Positions 19,409 through 29,281 are shown, numbered from the stretch's first letter. The stretch is 64,000 nucleotides of DNA from Arthrobacter jiangjiafuii (GCF_018622995.1 NZ_CP076022.1:1550001-1614000); one strand, 5' to 3'. The notes: generated by a model from the sequence alone, not told the origin. Translations and numbers: made by a program.

Positions 19409-20395
19409 GTGCCGATGACACTGAGCCAGCTGCGGACATTCGCGCTGGTGGCCCGTCTCGGGTCCCTCCGCGCCGCGGCACAGGAACTGGGCATCAGCGA
19501 GCCGGCTGTTTCTGCGGCATTAGCGGCGCTGCGCACCGACCTGGGGGATGCGCTGGTGGTCCGGTCCGGTTCCGGCATCGCGCTGACTCCAGGCGGGCGG
19601 GCCCTCGCCGGGTATGCGCAGGAGATCGTCGGGCTGGCCGAGCAGTCCCGGCGCGAGGTGGCCCGTGCCGCGCAGGACGGCGCGGAGCTGCGGATCCTGG
19701 CAACCCCGGCGTTTGCCGAGCATGCGGCCGGTAGGCTGCTGGAGGCCTATGCACGCCGCCATCCCGGCCCTGCGGCCCGGGTGGTGGTGGATGCGGCCGA
19801 CGACGCCGGTGCCCTGCTGGGCGAGCGGGCCTACGACATTGCGCTCGGTATCCGGCCGGCCCGCAGCAGTACCCCGCTGCACGCGCTGCCCTTCCTGCGC
19901 TACCGCCGGATCCTGGTGGCGGCCGCCAACCATCCGCTGGCCGCGCTGCCGCCGCCCCGGGTGCCGGGGAAGGCACTGACGCAGCGCTGGTTTTCCGGAC
20001 CCTCCGCGGGCGGTCCGTTGGAGGAACAGCGCTGGTTCGCGAACCTGCCCGCGGTTCCGGAGCTGGTGCAGCTGGACAGCGAAGCCGCAGCGCTGGCGGC
20101 GGTGCGCGCCGGCGAAGGGCTGATGCTCGCCGTCGCGCACGTGATCCGGCACGATCTGGCCTCCGGAGGCCTGGTCCAGCTGGGGTTTCCGGGCACTCCG
20201 GTGTCCGGCATGTGGTGGGCCAGCACGCTGCTTCCCGGCCGGGTCCCGGCGGCGGCGGATGCGCTGCTGCGCTTTGCCGGCAGCGCCGAGGCCACCGAGG
20301 CGATGATGGCGGCGGGCGGGCCGCGCGGGCTGGTGCGCCGCGGGACGCAGGTCCATGTGGCGCTGTGGAGCAGCCGGGTGTCAGGCAAAGGTTAA
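19409..20395 (+). CDS. LysR-family regulator, probable cox regulator
   Basis: A 328-residue LysR-type protein. The N-terminal winged helix-turn-helix is LSQLRTFALVARLGSLRAAA then QELGISEPAVSAALAALRTD. The C-terminal part is a substrate-binding co-inducer domain. It is divergently transcribed from coxM with a 139-base gap, which strongly suggests control of the cox genes. The start is GTG 19409 with AAAGG ten bases upstream; ATG 19415 is possible. The effector is unknown. Confidence 0.85.
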   Translation: MPMTLSQLRTFALVARLGSLRAAAQELGISEPAVSAALAALRTDLGDALVVRSGSGIALTPGGRALAGYAQEIVGLAEQSRREVARAAQDGAELRILATPAFAEHAAGRLLEAYARRHPGPAARVVVDAADDAGALLGERAYDIALGIRPARSSTPLHALPFLRYRRILVAAANHPLAALPPPRVPGKALTQRWFSGPSAGGPLEEQRWFANLPAVPELVQLDSEAAALAAVRAGEGLMLAVAHVIRHDLASGGLVQLGFPGTPVSGMWWASTLLPGRVPAAADALLRFAGSAEATEAMMAAGGPRGLVRRGTQVHVALWSSRVSGKG

Positions 20396-20418
20396 AGCGC
20401 GAATCCAGGAGGCACAGC

Positions 20419-20847
20419 ATGGAACCGACCGCCGCCAGCGTCAGCGACTTCATCGACGGCGTGACCTCGCCGCCGCGGAAGCGCGATGCACACACCCTCG
20501 TCGACCTGATGAGCCGGATCACCGGAGAGCAGCCCGCCATGTGGGGGCCGACCATCGTTGGTTTCGGCAGCTACCACTACAAGTACGCCAGCGGCAGGGA
20601 GGGCGATGCCGTCGCGGCAGGCTTCTCGCCGCGCAAGGCAGCGACCACGGTGTACCTGCCCGACGGCGTGGGCGCCTACACCGCCCAACTCGCCCGGCTC
20701 GGCGCCCACACCACCGGCGCAGGCTGTCTTTACCTGAAAGACCTGAGCAAAATTGACCTCGGGGTACTTGAAGACATCATCACCGAGTCCTATCAGCGCG
20801 TAACCGCGGGAACCTTCGGGCAGCGCGCCGCTGATCCGGGTTCCTGA
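20419..20847 (+). CDS. DUF1801 (YdhG-like) protein
   Basis: 142 residues starting after a perfect AGGAGG. The pattern FIDGVTSPPRKRDAHTLVDL, MWGPTIVGFGSYHYKY and GFSPRKAATTVYL is typical of DUF1801 proteins. The fold is small alpha/beta and its function is unknown. It follows the LysR gene by 23 bases and may be co-transcribed, but no link to CO oxidation is evident. Confidence 0.85.
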   Translation: MEPTAASVSDFIDGVTSPPRKRDAHTLVDLMSRITGEQPAMWGPTIVGFGSYHYKYASGREGDAVAAGFSPRKAATTVYLPDGVGAYTAQLARLGAHTTGAGCLYLKDLSKIDLGVLEDIITESYQRVTAGTFGQRAADPGS

Positions 20848-20855
20848 GCTACGGC

Positions 20856-21278
20856 CTACTCACGCACGGCGGCAACGGCTTCAATTTCGACAAGTTGGTG
20901 GTCGTAGCCCAGAACTGTCACACCCAACAGCGTGCTCGGCGCATCGTGGTCGCCGAAGGCATCCCGCACCACCTCCCACGCCGCGACCAGGTCCGCCTGG
21001 GACGTGGTGGCCACCAGCACCCGGGTGCTGATGACATCCGTCAGTGAAGCGCCCGCAGCGGCCAGCGCCGCCGCGAGGTTTGCCATGCACTGCGCGGCCT
21101 GGCCGGCGTAGTCGCCCACAGCCGCCGTCGAGCCGTCTGCTTCCAGCGGACAGGATCCGGCGAGAAAGATCAGCCGGCTGCCCGCGGGTGCCGTTGCGGC
21201 GTACGCATACTCCGCGGTGTCGGAGAGCTGCGCGGCACGGATCAGGGTCACGGCTGACGGACTGGTTTCATGCTGCAC
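20856..21278 (-). CDS. RidA-family (YjgF/YER057c) protein
   Basis: 140 residues from GTG 21278 (VQHETSPSAVTLIRAAQLSD). The Rid fold is supported by LIFLAGSCPLEADGS, QAAQCMANLAAALAAAGAS and VISTRVLVA. Classic RidA proteins hydrolyse reactive enamine/imine intermediates and keep an Arg in the loop after ISTRV. The specific subfamily is not clear. The ribosome site is GAAAGG. It converges with the DUF1801 gene. Confidence 0.8.
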   Translation of the reverse strand: MQHETSPSAVTLIRAAQLSDTAEYAYAATAPAGSRLIFLAGSCPLEADGSTAAVGDYAGQAAQCMANLAAALAAAGASLTDVISTRVLVATTSQADLVAAWEVVRDAFGDHDAPSTLLGVTVLGYDHQLVEIEAVAAVRE

Positions 21279-21477
21279 GGGGGCCTTTCGCAGGGGACGA
21301 GGATGCGCGGACGGGTGGGAACTGCAAGAAGACAAGCGAGCCGATCCTCCCACACGCGCAACAGCGTCCCTACCGCCACCGTGACGCAACATTTCGGCAT
21401 GTGACCCGCTCCGACGCTCTCTTACGTCACGGAACGTCGTTTTTTGCGCCCTGCCCCGGCCCGCCTAGCCTGATACC
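21279..21477. other. leader region between RidA gene and SAM riboswitch
   Basis: No protein-like frame is seen. The stretch must contain the divergent promoters for the minus-strand Rid gene and the plus-strand metQNI transcript. TACGTCACGGAACG at 21424-21437 is the only compact motif I noticed, and I could not assign -35/-10 boxes. Confidence 0.3.
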
Positions 21478-21562
21478 AGCAATCAAGAGTTCCAGCCATC
21501 GGCCCTGGCCGGCTGGACAGCAACCCTCTCGCCGCAGCGGGGTGCTCCAGGTGAAGATTGGG
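21478..21562 (+). promoter_or_regulatory. SAM-IV-like riboswitch upstream of metQNI
   Basis: The SAM-riboswitch core is recognisable: a closing stem CAATC/GATTG, AAGAGTTCCAGC, a helix ending GGCTGGACAGCAACCCTC, then CCGCAGCGGGGTGCTCCAGGTGA. The GAG(T)xCCAGC, GCAACCCTC and GGGGTGC..GGGTGA-like blocks fit the actinobacterial SAM-IV arrangement better than SAM-I. It precedes metQ by about 90 bases, so high S-adenosylmethionine should shut off methionine uptake. The boundaries and the exact SAM class need a covariance model. Confidence 0.82.
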
Positions 21563-21650
21563 CCGGCAGGACACCTCCTGGCGGCAAGTACGGCGCCAGA
21601 CGCTGCCCGGAAGGCTGCGCTGCGTCCTGTCACAGGAGAACACCATCATC

Positions 21651-22535
21651 ATGAACACCCGCAGGAGAATCCTCAGCATCACCGCAGTTCCGCTCCTCGC
21701 CCTGTCGATGGCTGCCTGCAGCTCGGCCGCCGGAGACGATGGCGAAGGCACGGTGAAGATCGGCGTCGTCGGCGCCAGCGACCCGTACTGGGCCACCTAT
21801 ACCGAGGCAGCGAAGGCAGAGGGGATCGACGTCGAAATCCTGGACTTCGCCGAGTACACCCAGCCCAATCCGGCGCTGACTGAAGGTGAACTGGACCTGA
21901 ACCAGTTCCAGCACATCGTCTATCTCGCCCGCTACAACGTCTCCAGCGGAGAGGATCTGACCCCGGTCGGCTCCACCGCGATCTATCCGCTGGGCCTGTA
22001 TTCCACTCAGTACGACTCCGTGGAGGACATTCCCGAGGGCGCCACGGTGGCCGTGCCGAACGACGAGAGCAACCTCGCCCGCGGCCTGCTGGTGCTGCAG
22101 TCCGCCGGCCTTCTCACCCTGGACGGCGGCGGCAGCCCGTTCTCCACGCTGGAGGACATTGACGAAGGCAAATCCAAGGTCAAGGTGACCACGCTGGAAG
22201 CCTCGCTCACGCCGACGTCGCTGCCCGACGTCGCGGCCGCCATCGTCAACAACGACTTCGTGGAAGACGCCGGACTGAAGGCCGCCGACGCGATCGCCCA
22301 GGACGACCCCTCCGATCCGGCGGCCATCCCATACGTGAATATCTTCGCCGCACGGGCCGGGGAGGAAACCAACGAGACGTACGTGAAGCTGGTGGAGATC
22401 TACCAGGACACACAGTCCGTTGAGGACGGTGTGCAGGAGGCCTCCGGAAACACGGCAGAGTTCCTCAAGGTTCCGGTCCAGGACCTGAAGACCTCGCTGG
22501 CGAAGGTCCAGAAGGACATCGAAGCGCTGGGCTAG
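21651..22535 (+). CDS. metQ: methionine ABC transporter, substrate-binding lipoprotein
   Basis: A 294-residue NlpA/MetQ-family lipoprotein. The signal peptide MNTRRRILSITAVPLLALSM ends at lipobox MAAC with the lipid-modified Cys at residue 23. The mature part has family features VKIGVVGASDPYW, LDFAEYTQPNPALTEGELDLN and NQFQHIVYL. It captures methionine outside the membrane for MetNI. The ribosome site is CAGGAG, spaced 12 bases. It is the first gene after the SAM-IV-like riboswitch, which strongly supports methionine as substrate. Confidence 0.92.
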   Translation: MNTRRRILSITAVPLLALSMAACSSAAGDDGEGTVKIGVVGASDPYWATYTEAAKAEGIDVEILDFAEYTQPNPALTEGELDLNQFQHIVYLARYNVSSGEDLTPVGSTAIYPLGLYSTQYDSVEDIPEGATVAVPNDESNLARGLLVLQSAGLLTLDGGGSPFSTLEDIDEGKSKVKVTTLEASLTPTSLPDVAAAIVNNDFVEDAGLKAADAIAQDDPSDPAAIPYVNIFAARAGEETNETYVKLVEIYQDTQSVEDGVQEASGNTAEFLKVPVQDLKTSLAKVQKDIEALG

Positions 22536-22547
22536 GAGGAAACCGCC

Positions 22548-23576
<1,029 letters not shown>

Positions 23577-23577
23577 G

Positions 23578-24237
23578 ATGGACGACCTGATACCCCTGAC
23601 CCCGCAGCTGTGGGCCGCCGTCGCCGAAACCCTGTACATCGTGGGCCTGAGCCTGCTCTTCGGCGGGCTGGGCGGGCTGCTGATCGGGCTGGCCCTCTAC
23701 ACCACGCGCAAGGGCGCGTTACTGGCGAACCGGGCGGTGTTCGGCACCGTGAACGTGCTGGTGAACATTTTCCGGCCGATTCCGTTCATCATCTTCCTGG
23801 CCGCGGCGCAGCCGCTGGCCCGGTCGGTCACCGGCAGCGGAATCGGCAACAACGCCATCATCTTCACCCTGTCGCTGGCCGCTGCCTTTGGCATCAGCCG
23901 GATCGTGGAGCAGAACCTGCTGACCGTCCAGCCCGGTGTCATCGAGGCTGCCCGGTCGGTGGGGGCCGGACGACGGCGGATCATCGCCACGATCCTGATC
24001 CCGGAGGCGCTGGGCCCGCTGATCCTGGGCTACACGTACATCTTCGTGGCTCTGGTGGACATGTCGGCGGTGGCCGGCTACGTGGGCGGCGGCGGGCTGG
24101 GCAACTTCGCGATCCAGTACGGCTACCGGCAGTTCAACCCGGTGGTGACCTGGGCCGCCGTCGCCGTCATTATCGTGCTGGTCCAACTGGTGCAGTTCCT
24201 TGGAAACCAGGCGGCCCGGAAGGCGCTGCGGCGCTAG
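23578..24237 (+). CDS. metI: methionine ABC transporter, permease
   Basis: A 219-residue inner-membrane permease with five hydrophobic helices. The cytoplasmic EAA-type coupling loop is EAARSVGAGRRRIIATILIP. Start ATG 23578 lies one base after the metN stop; an in-frame extension to 23560 is inside metN and is rejected. It completes the MetNIQ importer and is the last gene of the riboswitch-controlled operon. Confidence 0.92.
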   Translation: MDDLIPLTPQLWAAVAETLYIVGLSLLFGGLGGLLIGLALYTTRKGALLANRAVFGTVNVLVNIFRPIPFIIFLAAAQPLARSVTGSGIGNNAIIFTLSLAAAFGISRIVEQNLLTVQPGVIEAARSVGAGRRRIIATILIPEALGPLILGYTYIFVALVDMSAVAGYVGGGGLGNFAIQYGYRQFNPVVTWAAVAVIIVLVQLVQFLGNQAARKALRR

Positions 24238-24262
24238 GCCCAGGAGGTGGTTGCGTGCGGGG

Positions 24263-24802
24263 CTACCCGATGCGGTAGTCGAGAATGAGGTAGCCGTTCG
24301 GTGAGATCACATTGTGGAGCGGGGTGAGGGGGACCGGCGGCAACCCGTCCAGGAGCCTTCGCCCCGTGCCCGCGACGGTCGGCGCCACCACGAGCCGGAG
24401 CTCGTCGGCCACGCCCGCGGCCAGCAGTGCCTGCGCGACCGAGATGCTGGCGTGCACGCCGATGTCGCCCCCGGGGAGGTCCTTCAGATCGCGCACGAAG
24501 TCGACCAGCTCTCCGTCGATGGCACGTGCGTTGGCCCAGCCGGAGCCGAGCGGGGTGGACGTCGCCACGTACTTCGGAACGGTGTTGATGAAGGAGGCGA
24601 AAGGCTCAATTTCGCTGCCCGGCCAGAACCCGGCCCATTCCTCGTAGCTGCGTCGGCCCAGGATCACGGCGTCCTGAGCTGCGATCCAATCGGCGTTGGC
24701 GGCGTCCACGGCGTCGTCCCATTCCGTGAAGAAGGGCTGCGGGTTTTCGGCGACACCGTCAAGGGACAGCAACTCACACACGACTACTTTTCTCGGGCTC
24801 AT
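24263..24802 (-). CDS. dihydrofolate-reductase-like (RibD C-terminal domain) protein
   Basis: A 179-residue protein of the RibD-C/dihydrofolate-reductase fold (VVVCELLSLDGVAENPQPFF, DAVILGRRSYEEW, PGGDIGVHASISVAQALL). Such stand-alone proteins are common in actinobacteria and probably bind NADPH, but their substrate is unknown. The start overlaps the upstream MFS gene by ATGA. It is the last gene of the ArsR-SRPBCC-MFS-reductase operon. Confidence 0.85.
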   Translation of the reverse strand: MSPRKVVVCELLSLDGVAENPQPFFTEWDDAVDAANADWIAAQDAVILGRRSYEEWAGFWPGSEIEPFASFINTVPKYVATSTPLGSGWANARAIDGELVDFVRDLKDLPGGDIGVHASISVAQALLAAGVADELRLVVAPTVAGTGRRLLDGLPPVPLTPLHNVISPNGYLILDYRIG

Positions 24803-26265
24803 GACGCTTCACCCTCCGGTGTAGGCTGCGCCGCGGAGTTGTGGACCAGGGCAGCGGCGGCGGCGCCCGCCACGGCCATGCTAACGGAGGCGATCACCAG
24901 GGCCACACCGAATCCCGCAAGTTCTGCTTCATCCGGGGAAGTGCCCGCGGCTCCCGCAGCGGAGGCAGTCCGTACGGCAATACTGACGAGGATGGCGAGG
25001 CCGAGGGCCGCGCCGGCATGCGTCATCGTGGCTTGAATGCCCGAGCCAAGACCGGCGTCCTGCCCGCTGACGCCGGACAGCGCCGCCGTCGTCATGGTGG
25101 GCATGAGGATGCCCTGGCCGAGACCGACAGCCGCCATGCTGGGGAGCACCTGCGGGAAGTAGCCGGCATCCGGTGCCAGGAGCACGGCGGTCAGTCCCAG
25201 GCCCACGGCGGTGACGGCGCAGCCCGCCGTCAGGACCGCCCGCAGGCCCAGGCGGGGGATCATGGCCGAACCGAGGGCTAGCCCCGCACCGATCGCGATG
25301 CCGATTGGAAGGTAGGCGAGCCCCGCGACCAAGGGCGTGTAGTGAAGCGTGCCCTGCACATACAGGCTCAGGATGAACAGGAAGGATCCGAAGGCGGCCG
25401 CATTGACCAGTGTCACGGCGTTGGCGGTGAGCCGGGTCCGGTTGGCGAAAAAGGCCGGCGGGATCAGCGGGCGGCGGCTGCGGGACTCGATGAGGAACAT
25501 CAACACCAGCAGCAGGACGCCGGCAACGAGCGGAACCACGACCGCCGGGGCGCTCCAGCCTGCTTCGGCTGCCTGCAGCAGGGCGTAGATGACGCCGGCC
25601 AGTCCGATGGTTCCGGCGAGCACTCCGGTGAACTCGGGCCGCGTGGCCCGCGTCATCCGGCTCTCGCTCAGCAGGCGGGGTCCCAGGACGAGAACCACGA
25701 GAACCACGGGAAGGGCGATGAGGAAGACGTAACGCCAGTTCAGCACGTCCGTGAGCACACCCGAGATGACGGTTCCGGTCACGCCGCCGATCCCGGCGAG
25801 TGCGCCCCAGATGCCGAAGGCCTTGGCGCGTTCCGTTGTCTCGGGGAAAAGCACGACGATGAGGGCCAGGGCGGCGGGGGCGGCGATCGCATCACCCATG
25901 CCTTGGATCACCCGCCCGCTAACCAGGACCCAGCCAGCCGGGGCCAAACCGGCCACAAGGGAGCCCGCGGCGAAGACGACGACACCGGTGAAGAACATCC
26001 GCCGCCGGCCGGCGAGATCGGCGATCCGCCCGCCCAGGAGCAGCAGCCCGCCCGCGGTCAGCGCATATGCGTCGACGACCCAGACCAGGTGTGTTGGGCC
26101 CAGGTTGAGGTCGGCGCCGATGCGGGGGAGGGCGATGTTCACCACGGTCAGGTCGAGGACGAGCAGGAACTGCATGGCAGCCAGTACTGCCAGGGCCTTC
26201 CACCGGCGGGGATCGGCCGGTGTCGCGGCGGCCTTCGGGGTGGACCGCTGTTCAGAGGTTGCCAT
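24799..26265 (-). CDS. MFS efflux transporter, DHA2 (EmrB/QacA) type
   Basis: 488 residues with about fourteen hydrophobic helices. The N-terminal signature LVLDLTVVNIALPRIGADL and motif A GGRIADLAGRRRMFF point to the drug:H+ antiporter-2 family. It sits third in an operon behind an ArsR regulator, so it probably exports a toxic small molecule that the regulator senses. I chose ATG 26265; a GTG at 26277 is possible. The start overlaps the SRPBCC gene by about 14 bases. Confidence 0.88.
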   Translation of the reverse strand: MATSEQRSTPKAAATPADPRRWKALAVLAAMQFLLVLDLTVVNIALPRIGADLNLGPTHLVWVVDAYALTAGGLLLLGGRIADLAGRRRMFFTGVVVFAAGSLVAGLAPAGWVLVSGRVIQGMGDAIAAPAALALIVVLFPETTERAKAFGIWGALAGIGGVTGTVISGVLTDVLNWRYVFLIALPVVLVVLVLGPRLLSESRMTRATRPEFTGVLAGTIGLAGVIYALLQAAEAGWSAPAVVVPLVAGVLLLVLMFLIESRSRRPLIPPAFFANRTRLTANAVTLVNAAAFGSFLFILSLYVQGTLHYTPLVAGLAYLPIGIAIGAGLALGSAMIPRLGLRAVLTAGCAVTAVGLGLTAVLLAPDAGYFPQVLPSMAAVGLGQGILMPTMTTAALSGVSGQDAGLGSGIQATMTHAGAALGLAILVSIAVRTASAAGAAGTSPDEAELAGFGVALVIASVSMAVAGAAAAALVHNSAAQPTPEGEAS

Positions 26266-26842
26266 GGCGGCCACCACCGGTTTCCCGAAGGGTCCGCCCG
26301 GTTTCGAGAAGGCTCTTCAAATCGCGCAGCATATAGGGATGGCCTCCGCCGGCACCGAGGGACTCGAAGTCCCCGCTGACCACAGCGGCCATATGCGGAG
26401 CGCCACGGAGATCGTGCGTGACGGTCAAGCGGGAACGGCCATCCGCGAGGCGCTCGATCTCGTACCGCACCTCGGTGGCAGGTTCCTGCGCCGAGTCCGG
26501 ATCCACCAGAAAGCGCATTTCCGTCGCCAGCAAAGTGGGCGGGTCGTAGGCAGTCACGACACCTTCGATGATGATGTCCGGCGCGGGAATTGTGCCGTCT
26601 CCGGCGACCATGCGCAGGTGCGGCGGTTTCTCGACGAGGTAGCGGCCTCCCACCCGCGGCTCGACCACGGCACGGCCGCCATAGCCATACCGTTCCGTCC
26701 AGCCGGGCTCGGTGATGGCTGCCCAGATGCGCTCGGGTGCGGCGGCGATCTCGATCCTGTAGATCTGCGTCGTCCGATGGCGGCCTGATGCGGTCAGCTC
26801 TTCGTCGCGTAACCGCGGCACAACAGGAGTGTCGTCAGTCAT
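26252..26842 (-). CDS. SRPBCC (AHSA1-type) ligand-binding protein
   Basis: 196 residues from ATG 26842, whose ATGA overlaps the ArsR stop. The AHSA1/START-like fold is indicated by IYRIEIAAAPERIWAAIT, GGRYLVEKPPHLRM and EIERLADGRSRLTVTHDL. The pairing of an ArsR regulator with an AHSA1 protein is very common in actinobacteria; the protein may bind the same hydrophobic ligand that the MFS pump exports. That function is inferred. The longer open frame to 26965 lies within arsR and is rejected. Confidence 0.85.
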   Translation of the reverse strand: MTDDTPVVPRLRDEELTASGRHRTTQIYRIEIAAAPERIWAAITEPGWTERYGYGGRAVVEPRVGGRYLVEKPPHLRMVAGDGTIPAPDIIIEGVVTAYDPPTLLATEMRFLVDPDSAQEPATEVRYEIERLADGRSRLTVTHDLRGAPHMAAVVSGDFESLGAGGGHPYMLRDLKSLLETGRTLRETGGGRHGNL

Positions 26843-27162
26843 GGTTCGCCCTCCAATGCCTCTTTCAGCTCGGACAGCGCCCCCACGCGCCCGGCCGTGT
26901 ACTTGTCGATCCAGCGGTCGTGGATAAGGCGGATGGGCACAGGATTCAGGTAGTGCAGCTTCCACCGTCCGGATTTTTTGGTCGTGATGAGTCCGGCCTC
27001 CTCAAGGACACCGAGATGCCGCATCACGCCGAACCGGGTGAGTTCAATGCCGCTCATCAGTTCCGCAAGACTCTGCCCGTCGCGGACAAACAACCGATCC
27101 AGCAGCAGCCGCCTCGTCGAGTCGGCCAGAGCTTTGAATACCAGTTCGTCCTCATCGATCAT
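26839..27162 (-). CDS. ArsR-family winged-helix repressor
   Basis: 107 residues from ATG 27162. It is a typical small ArsR fold: VFKALADSTRRLLLDRLFVR, recognition part LTRFGVMRHLGVLEEAGLI and wing TTKKSGRWKLHYLNP. No metal-binding CxC motif is present, so an organic ligand is more likely than metal. It heads a four-gene operon (ArsR, SRPBCC, MFS, reductase-like). A promoter with TTGACA and TATGGT places +1 at or next to this ATG, so the mRNA is probably leaderless. The longer frame to 27207 would start inside the promoter. Confidence 0.87.
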   Translation of the reverse strand: MIDEDELVFKALADSTRRLLLDRLFVRDGQSLAELMSGIELTRFGVMRHLGVLEEAGLITTKKSGRWKLHYLNPVPIRLIHDRWIDKYTAGRVGALSELKEALEGEP

Positions 27163-27216
27163 GCGACCACCATAGGTGCCTGTTTTGTCACGTGTCAATA
27201 GGGTCACCTATGGTGG
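27160..27216 (-). promoter_or_regulatory. ArsR operon promoter with 12-bp inverted-repeat operator
   Basis: Reading the minus strand, TTGACA (27198-27193) is followed after 18 bases by TATGGT (27174-27169) and, six bases later, by the ATG. The arms CCACCATAGGTG and CACCTATGGTGG (27205-27216 and 27167-27178) are a perfect 12-bp inverted repeat with a 26-base spacer. One arm covers the -10 box and the other lies just upstream of the -35. Autorepression by the ArsR protein encoded here is the simplest reading. Confidence 0.75.
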
Positions 27217-27279
27217 CTCGGTCGCCGACGTTGTACTGCACAGCAGCCACAAAGACTGGGAACCAGTGCTGCGTGCCCG

Positions 27280-28656
27280 CTACTTTTCCGCTGCCGGAGC
27301 CTGAGGCGTCCGGATTCCGACGACGGCGACCAGGCCGGCCAGGCCGAACAGCGCAGCCGCGGCGGCCGCCGTCCGTTGGAATCCGGGGAAATCCAGCGCG
27401 CCGCCGGAGATTGTTCCAGCCAGCGCGATGGCCACCAGTCCGGCGACCCGCGCGACGGCGTTGTTGACCGCGGACCCGATCCCGGCGTCGTTCCCGTTGA
27501 GCGCCCCGAGCACCGCGGCGGTCAGCGGGGCCACCATCACCGCCAGCCCGAGGCTGAAGAGCAGTAGGCCAGGGAGCAGCTGGGTGAGGAAATCCAACGG
27601 CGGGTGCACGGTGAGCATGAGCAGGAAACCGGCGCCGCAGATGAGCGGACCCACGGTCATGAACAGCCGCGGACCGTAGATGCCGGCTAGTTTTCCGAAC
27701 TGTGTGGAGAGCGCCAGCATGGCCACGGGCAAGGGGAGCGCGGCGAATCCGGCCTCGGTGGCGGAGAAGCCGCCGGCCTCCTGGATGAAAACGGTGACAC
27801 CGAACGAGCCCAGCGAGATGGCGCCGTAGGCCGCAGCAGTCACCAGGTTCCCGTACCGGAAATTCCGTGCCCGGAACAGGGACAACGGCATCATCGGTGC
27901 CGGCGTGTGCGCCTCGCGCAGGACAAAGAGCGCCAGTGCCGCGGTTCCAACGACCAGGGGCACGACGACGGCGGGATGTCCCCAGCCCAGCCGTTCCTGT
28001 TCGATCAGTGCGTAGACCGGCCCGCCGAGCCCGGCCACGGCCAGCAGGGCGCCGGGGATATCCAGTGCGGTGCGCCGGCGGACGGCGCTGTCCTGCAGTC
28101 GGGCCATCAGGAAAAGGGTGGCCGTCACCGGGACCACGTTCACGGCGAAGATCAGCCGCCAGCTGACCGAGTCCACCAGGATTCCACCCAGCAGCGGGCC
28201 AATGATCGCGGCGGTGCCGGTCCACGCGGTCCACCGGCCGATGGCGCGGGAGCGCTCCGGCTCCTGGTACGCCGTCGTGATCAGGGCCAGCGAACCGGGC
28301 ACCAGCAGCGCCGCCGTCATGCCCTGAACCGCGCGGGCGAGGATGAGGATGCCGGGGTCCCAGGCCAGGGCGCAGGCGACGGATGCGGCTCCGAAGCCGA
28401 TCAGGCCGATGCGGAGGATTTTCAGCCGGCCGTAGGAATCCGACAGGGAGCCGGCGAGCAGGATCAGCGCGCCAAGGGTGAGCAGGTACGCGTTCACCGC
28501 CCATTGCTGGGTGGGCAGCCCGCCCCCGAGCTCGGCGCTTAGGGCGGGCAGGGCCACGGTGACGATGGAGCCGTCGAGGAATGCGATGAAGGAGGCCAGG
28601 ATGGCCACTACCAGCAGTCGGCTGCGGCCTGCCGTGCTGCTGCCGGTTCCTGCCAT
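27280..28656 (-). CDS. MFS transporter, DHA2 type
   Basis: 458 residues with about fourteen membrane helices. The signature FLDGSIVTVALPALSAEL, motif A LAGSLSDSYGRLKIL and motif C-like GPLLGGILVDSVSWRLIFAV indicate a drug:H+ antiporter-2 exporter. It is a stand-alone gene between the ArsR promoter and the CPT-like gene; the substrate is unknown. Confidence 0.85.
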   Translation of the reverse strand: MAGTGSSTAGRSRLLVVAILASFIAFLDGSIVTVALPALSAELGGGLPTQQWAVNAYLLTLGALILLAGSLSDSYGRLKILRIGLIGFGAASVACALAWDPGILILARAVQGMTAALLVPGSLALITTAYQEPERSRAIGRWTAWTGTAAIIGPLLGGILVDSVSWRLIFAVNVVPVTATLFLMARLQDSAVRRRTALDIPGALLAVAGLGGPVYALIEQERLGWGHPAVVVPLVVGTAALALFVLREAHTPAPMMPLSLFRARNFRYGNLVTAAAYGAISLGSFGVTVFIQEAGGFSATEAGFAALPLPVAMLALSTQFGKLAGIYGPRLFMTVGPLICGAGFLLMLTVHPPLDFLTQLLPGLLLFSLGLAVMVAPLTAAVLGALNGNDAGIGSAVNNAVARVAGLVAIALAGTISGGALDFPGFQRTAAAAAALFGLAGLVAVVGIRTPQAPAAEK

Positions 28657-28726
28657 CGCGGGGGTTCCTCCCTGCCGGGCTTGTGCCTACATGCTGGCAT
28701 CGGGGCGGCGGTTTCGATACCCGCGG

Positions 28727-29281
28727 TCAGCGTGGCTGCAGTCCCAGGCCTGCCAGATGGGCGGCGACGAGGGTGGCGCACTGGATCGATCCCATGTCCG
28801 TGGTGTCCACCTCGATGTCGTAATCGACCCCCACATGCACGGCATCGGCTTGGAGGATGGCCATGCCGACGGTGCGGTCGCCCCGGGCAATTTCCCTGCC
28901 GGCGGCGATCCGGCCATCGCACCGGACTCCCACCCAGAGCACTTCAAGCCCGTCGAGGTTCCTTCGGAGCCGTGCCTGGGATTCGCCTCCGCTGAGGAAG
29001 GCGTCATCGATGATGACCAAGGCGCCCGTGCGGGCCATGGCAGCCACGCCGGACCGCCAGGCCTCTTCGAGGCGGACATATTCGTCCCCGAGGTTCACTT
29101 CGCCGTCGGCGCCGAAGGCGATGCCGTCTCCAGAGCCGGACAGTGCCGGCGGGAGCGCGTCGACAAACGTGTCCACTCCGACACTCAGCCACGGCTCCGG
29201 GAGGATGGCCTGCAGGCAGCGTACGAGTCCGGATTTCCCGGAACTGGAACCGCCGTTCACCACGATCACTTGAATCGCCAC
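28727..29281 (-). CDS. chloramphenicol phosphotransferase-like P-loop kinase
   Basis: 184 residues from GTG 29281, preceded by GAGGAG at eight bases. The N terminus VAIQVIVVNGGSSSGKSGLV is a P-loop, and WLSVGVDTFVDALP plus DAVHVGVDYDIEVDT fit the CPT family (PF07931). The known member phosphorylates chloramphenicol as self-resistance. Many homologues have unknown substrates, so resistance is not assured. The frame is open to 29437, but that part is in the repeat-containing leader and is rejected. Confidence 0.82.
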   Translation of the reverse strand: MAIQVIVVNGGSSSGKSGLVRCLQAILPEPWLSVGVDTFVDALPPALSGSGDGIAFGADGEVNLGDEYVRLEEAWRSGVAAMARTGALVIIDDAFLSGGESQARLRRNLDGLEVLWVGVRCDGRIAAGREIARGDRTVGMAILQADAVHVGVDYDIEVDTTDMGSIQCATLVAAHLAGLGLQPR

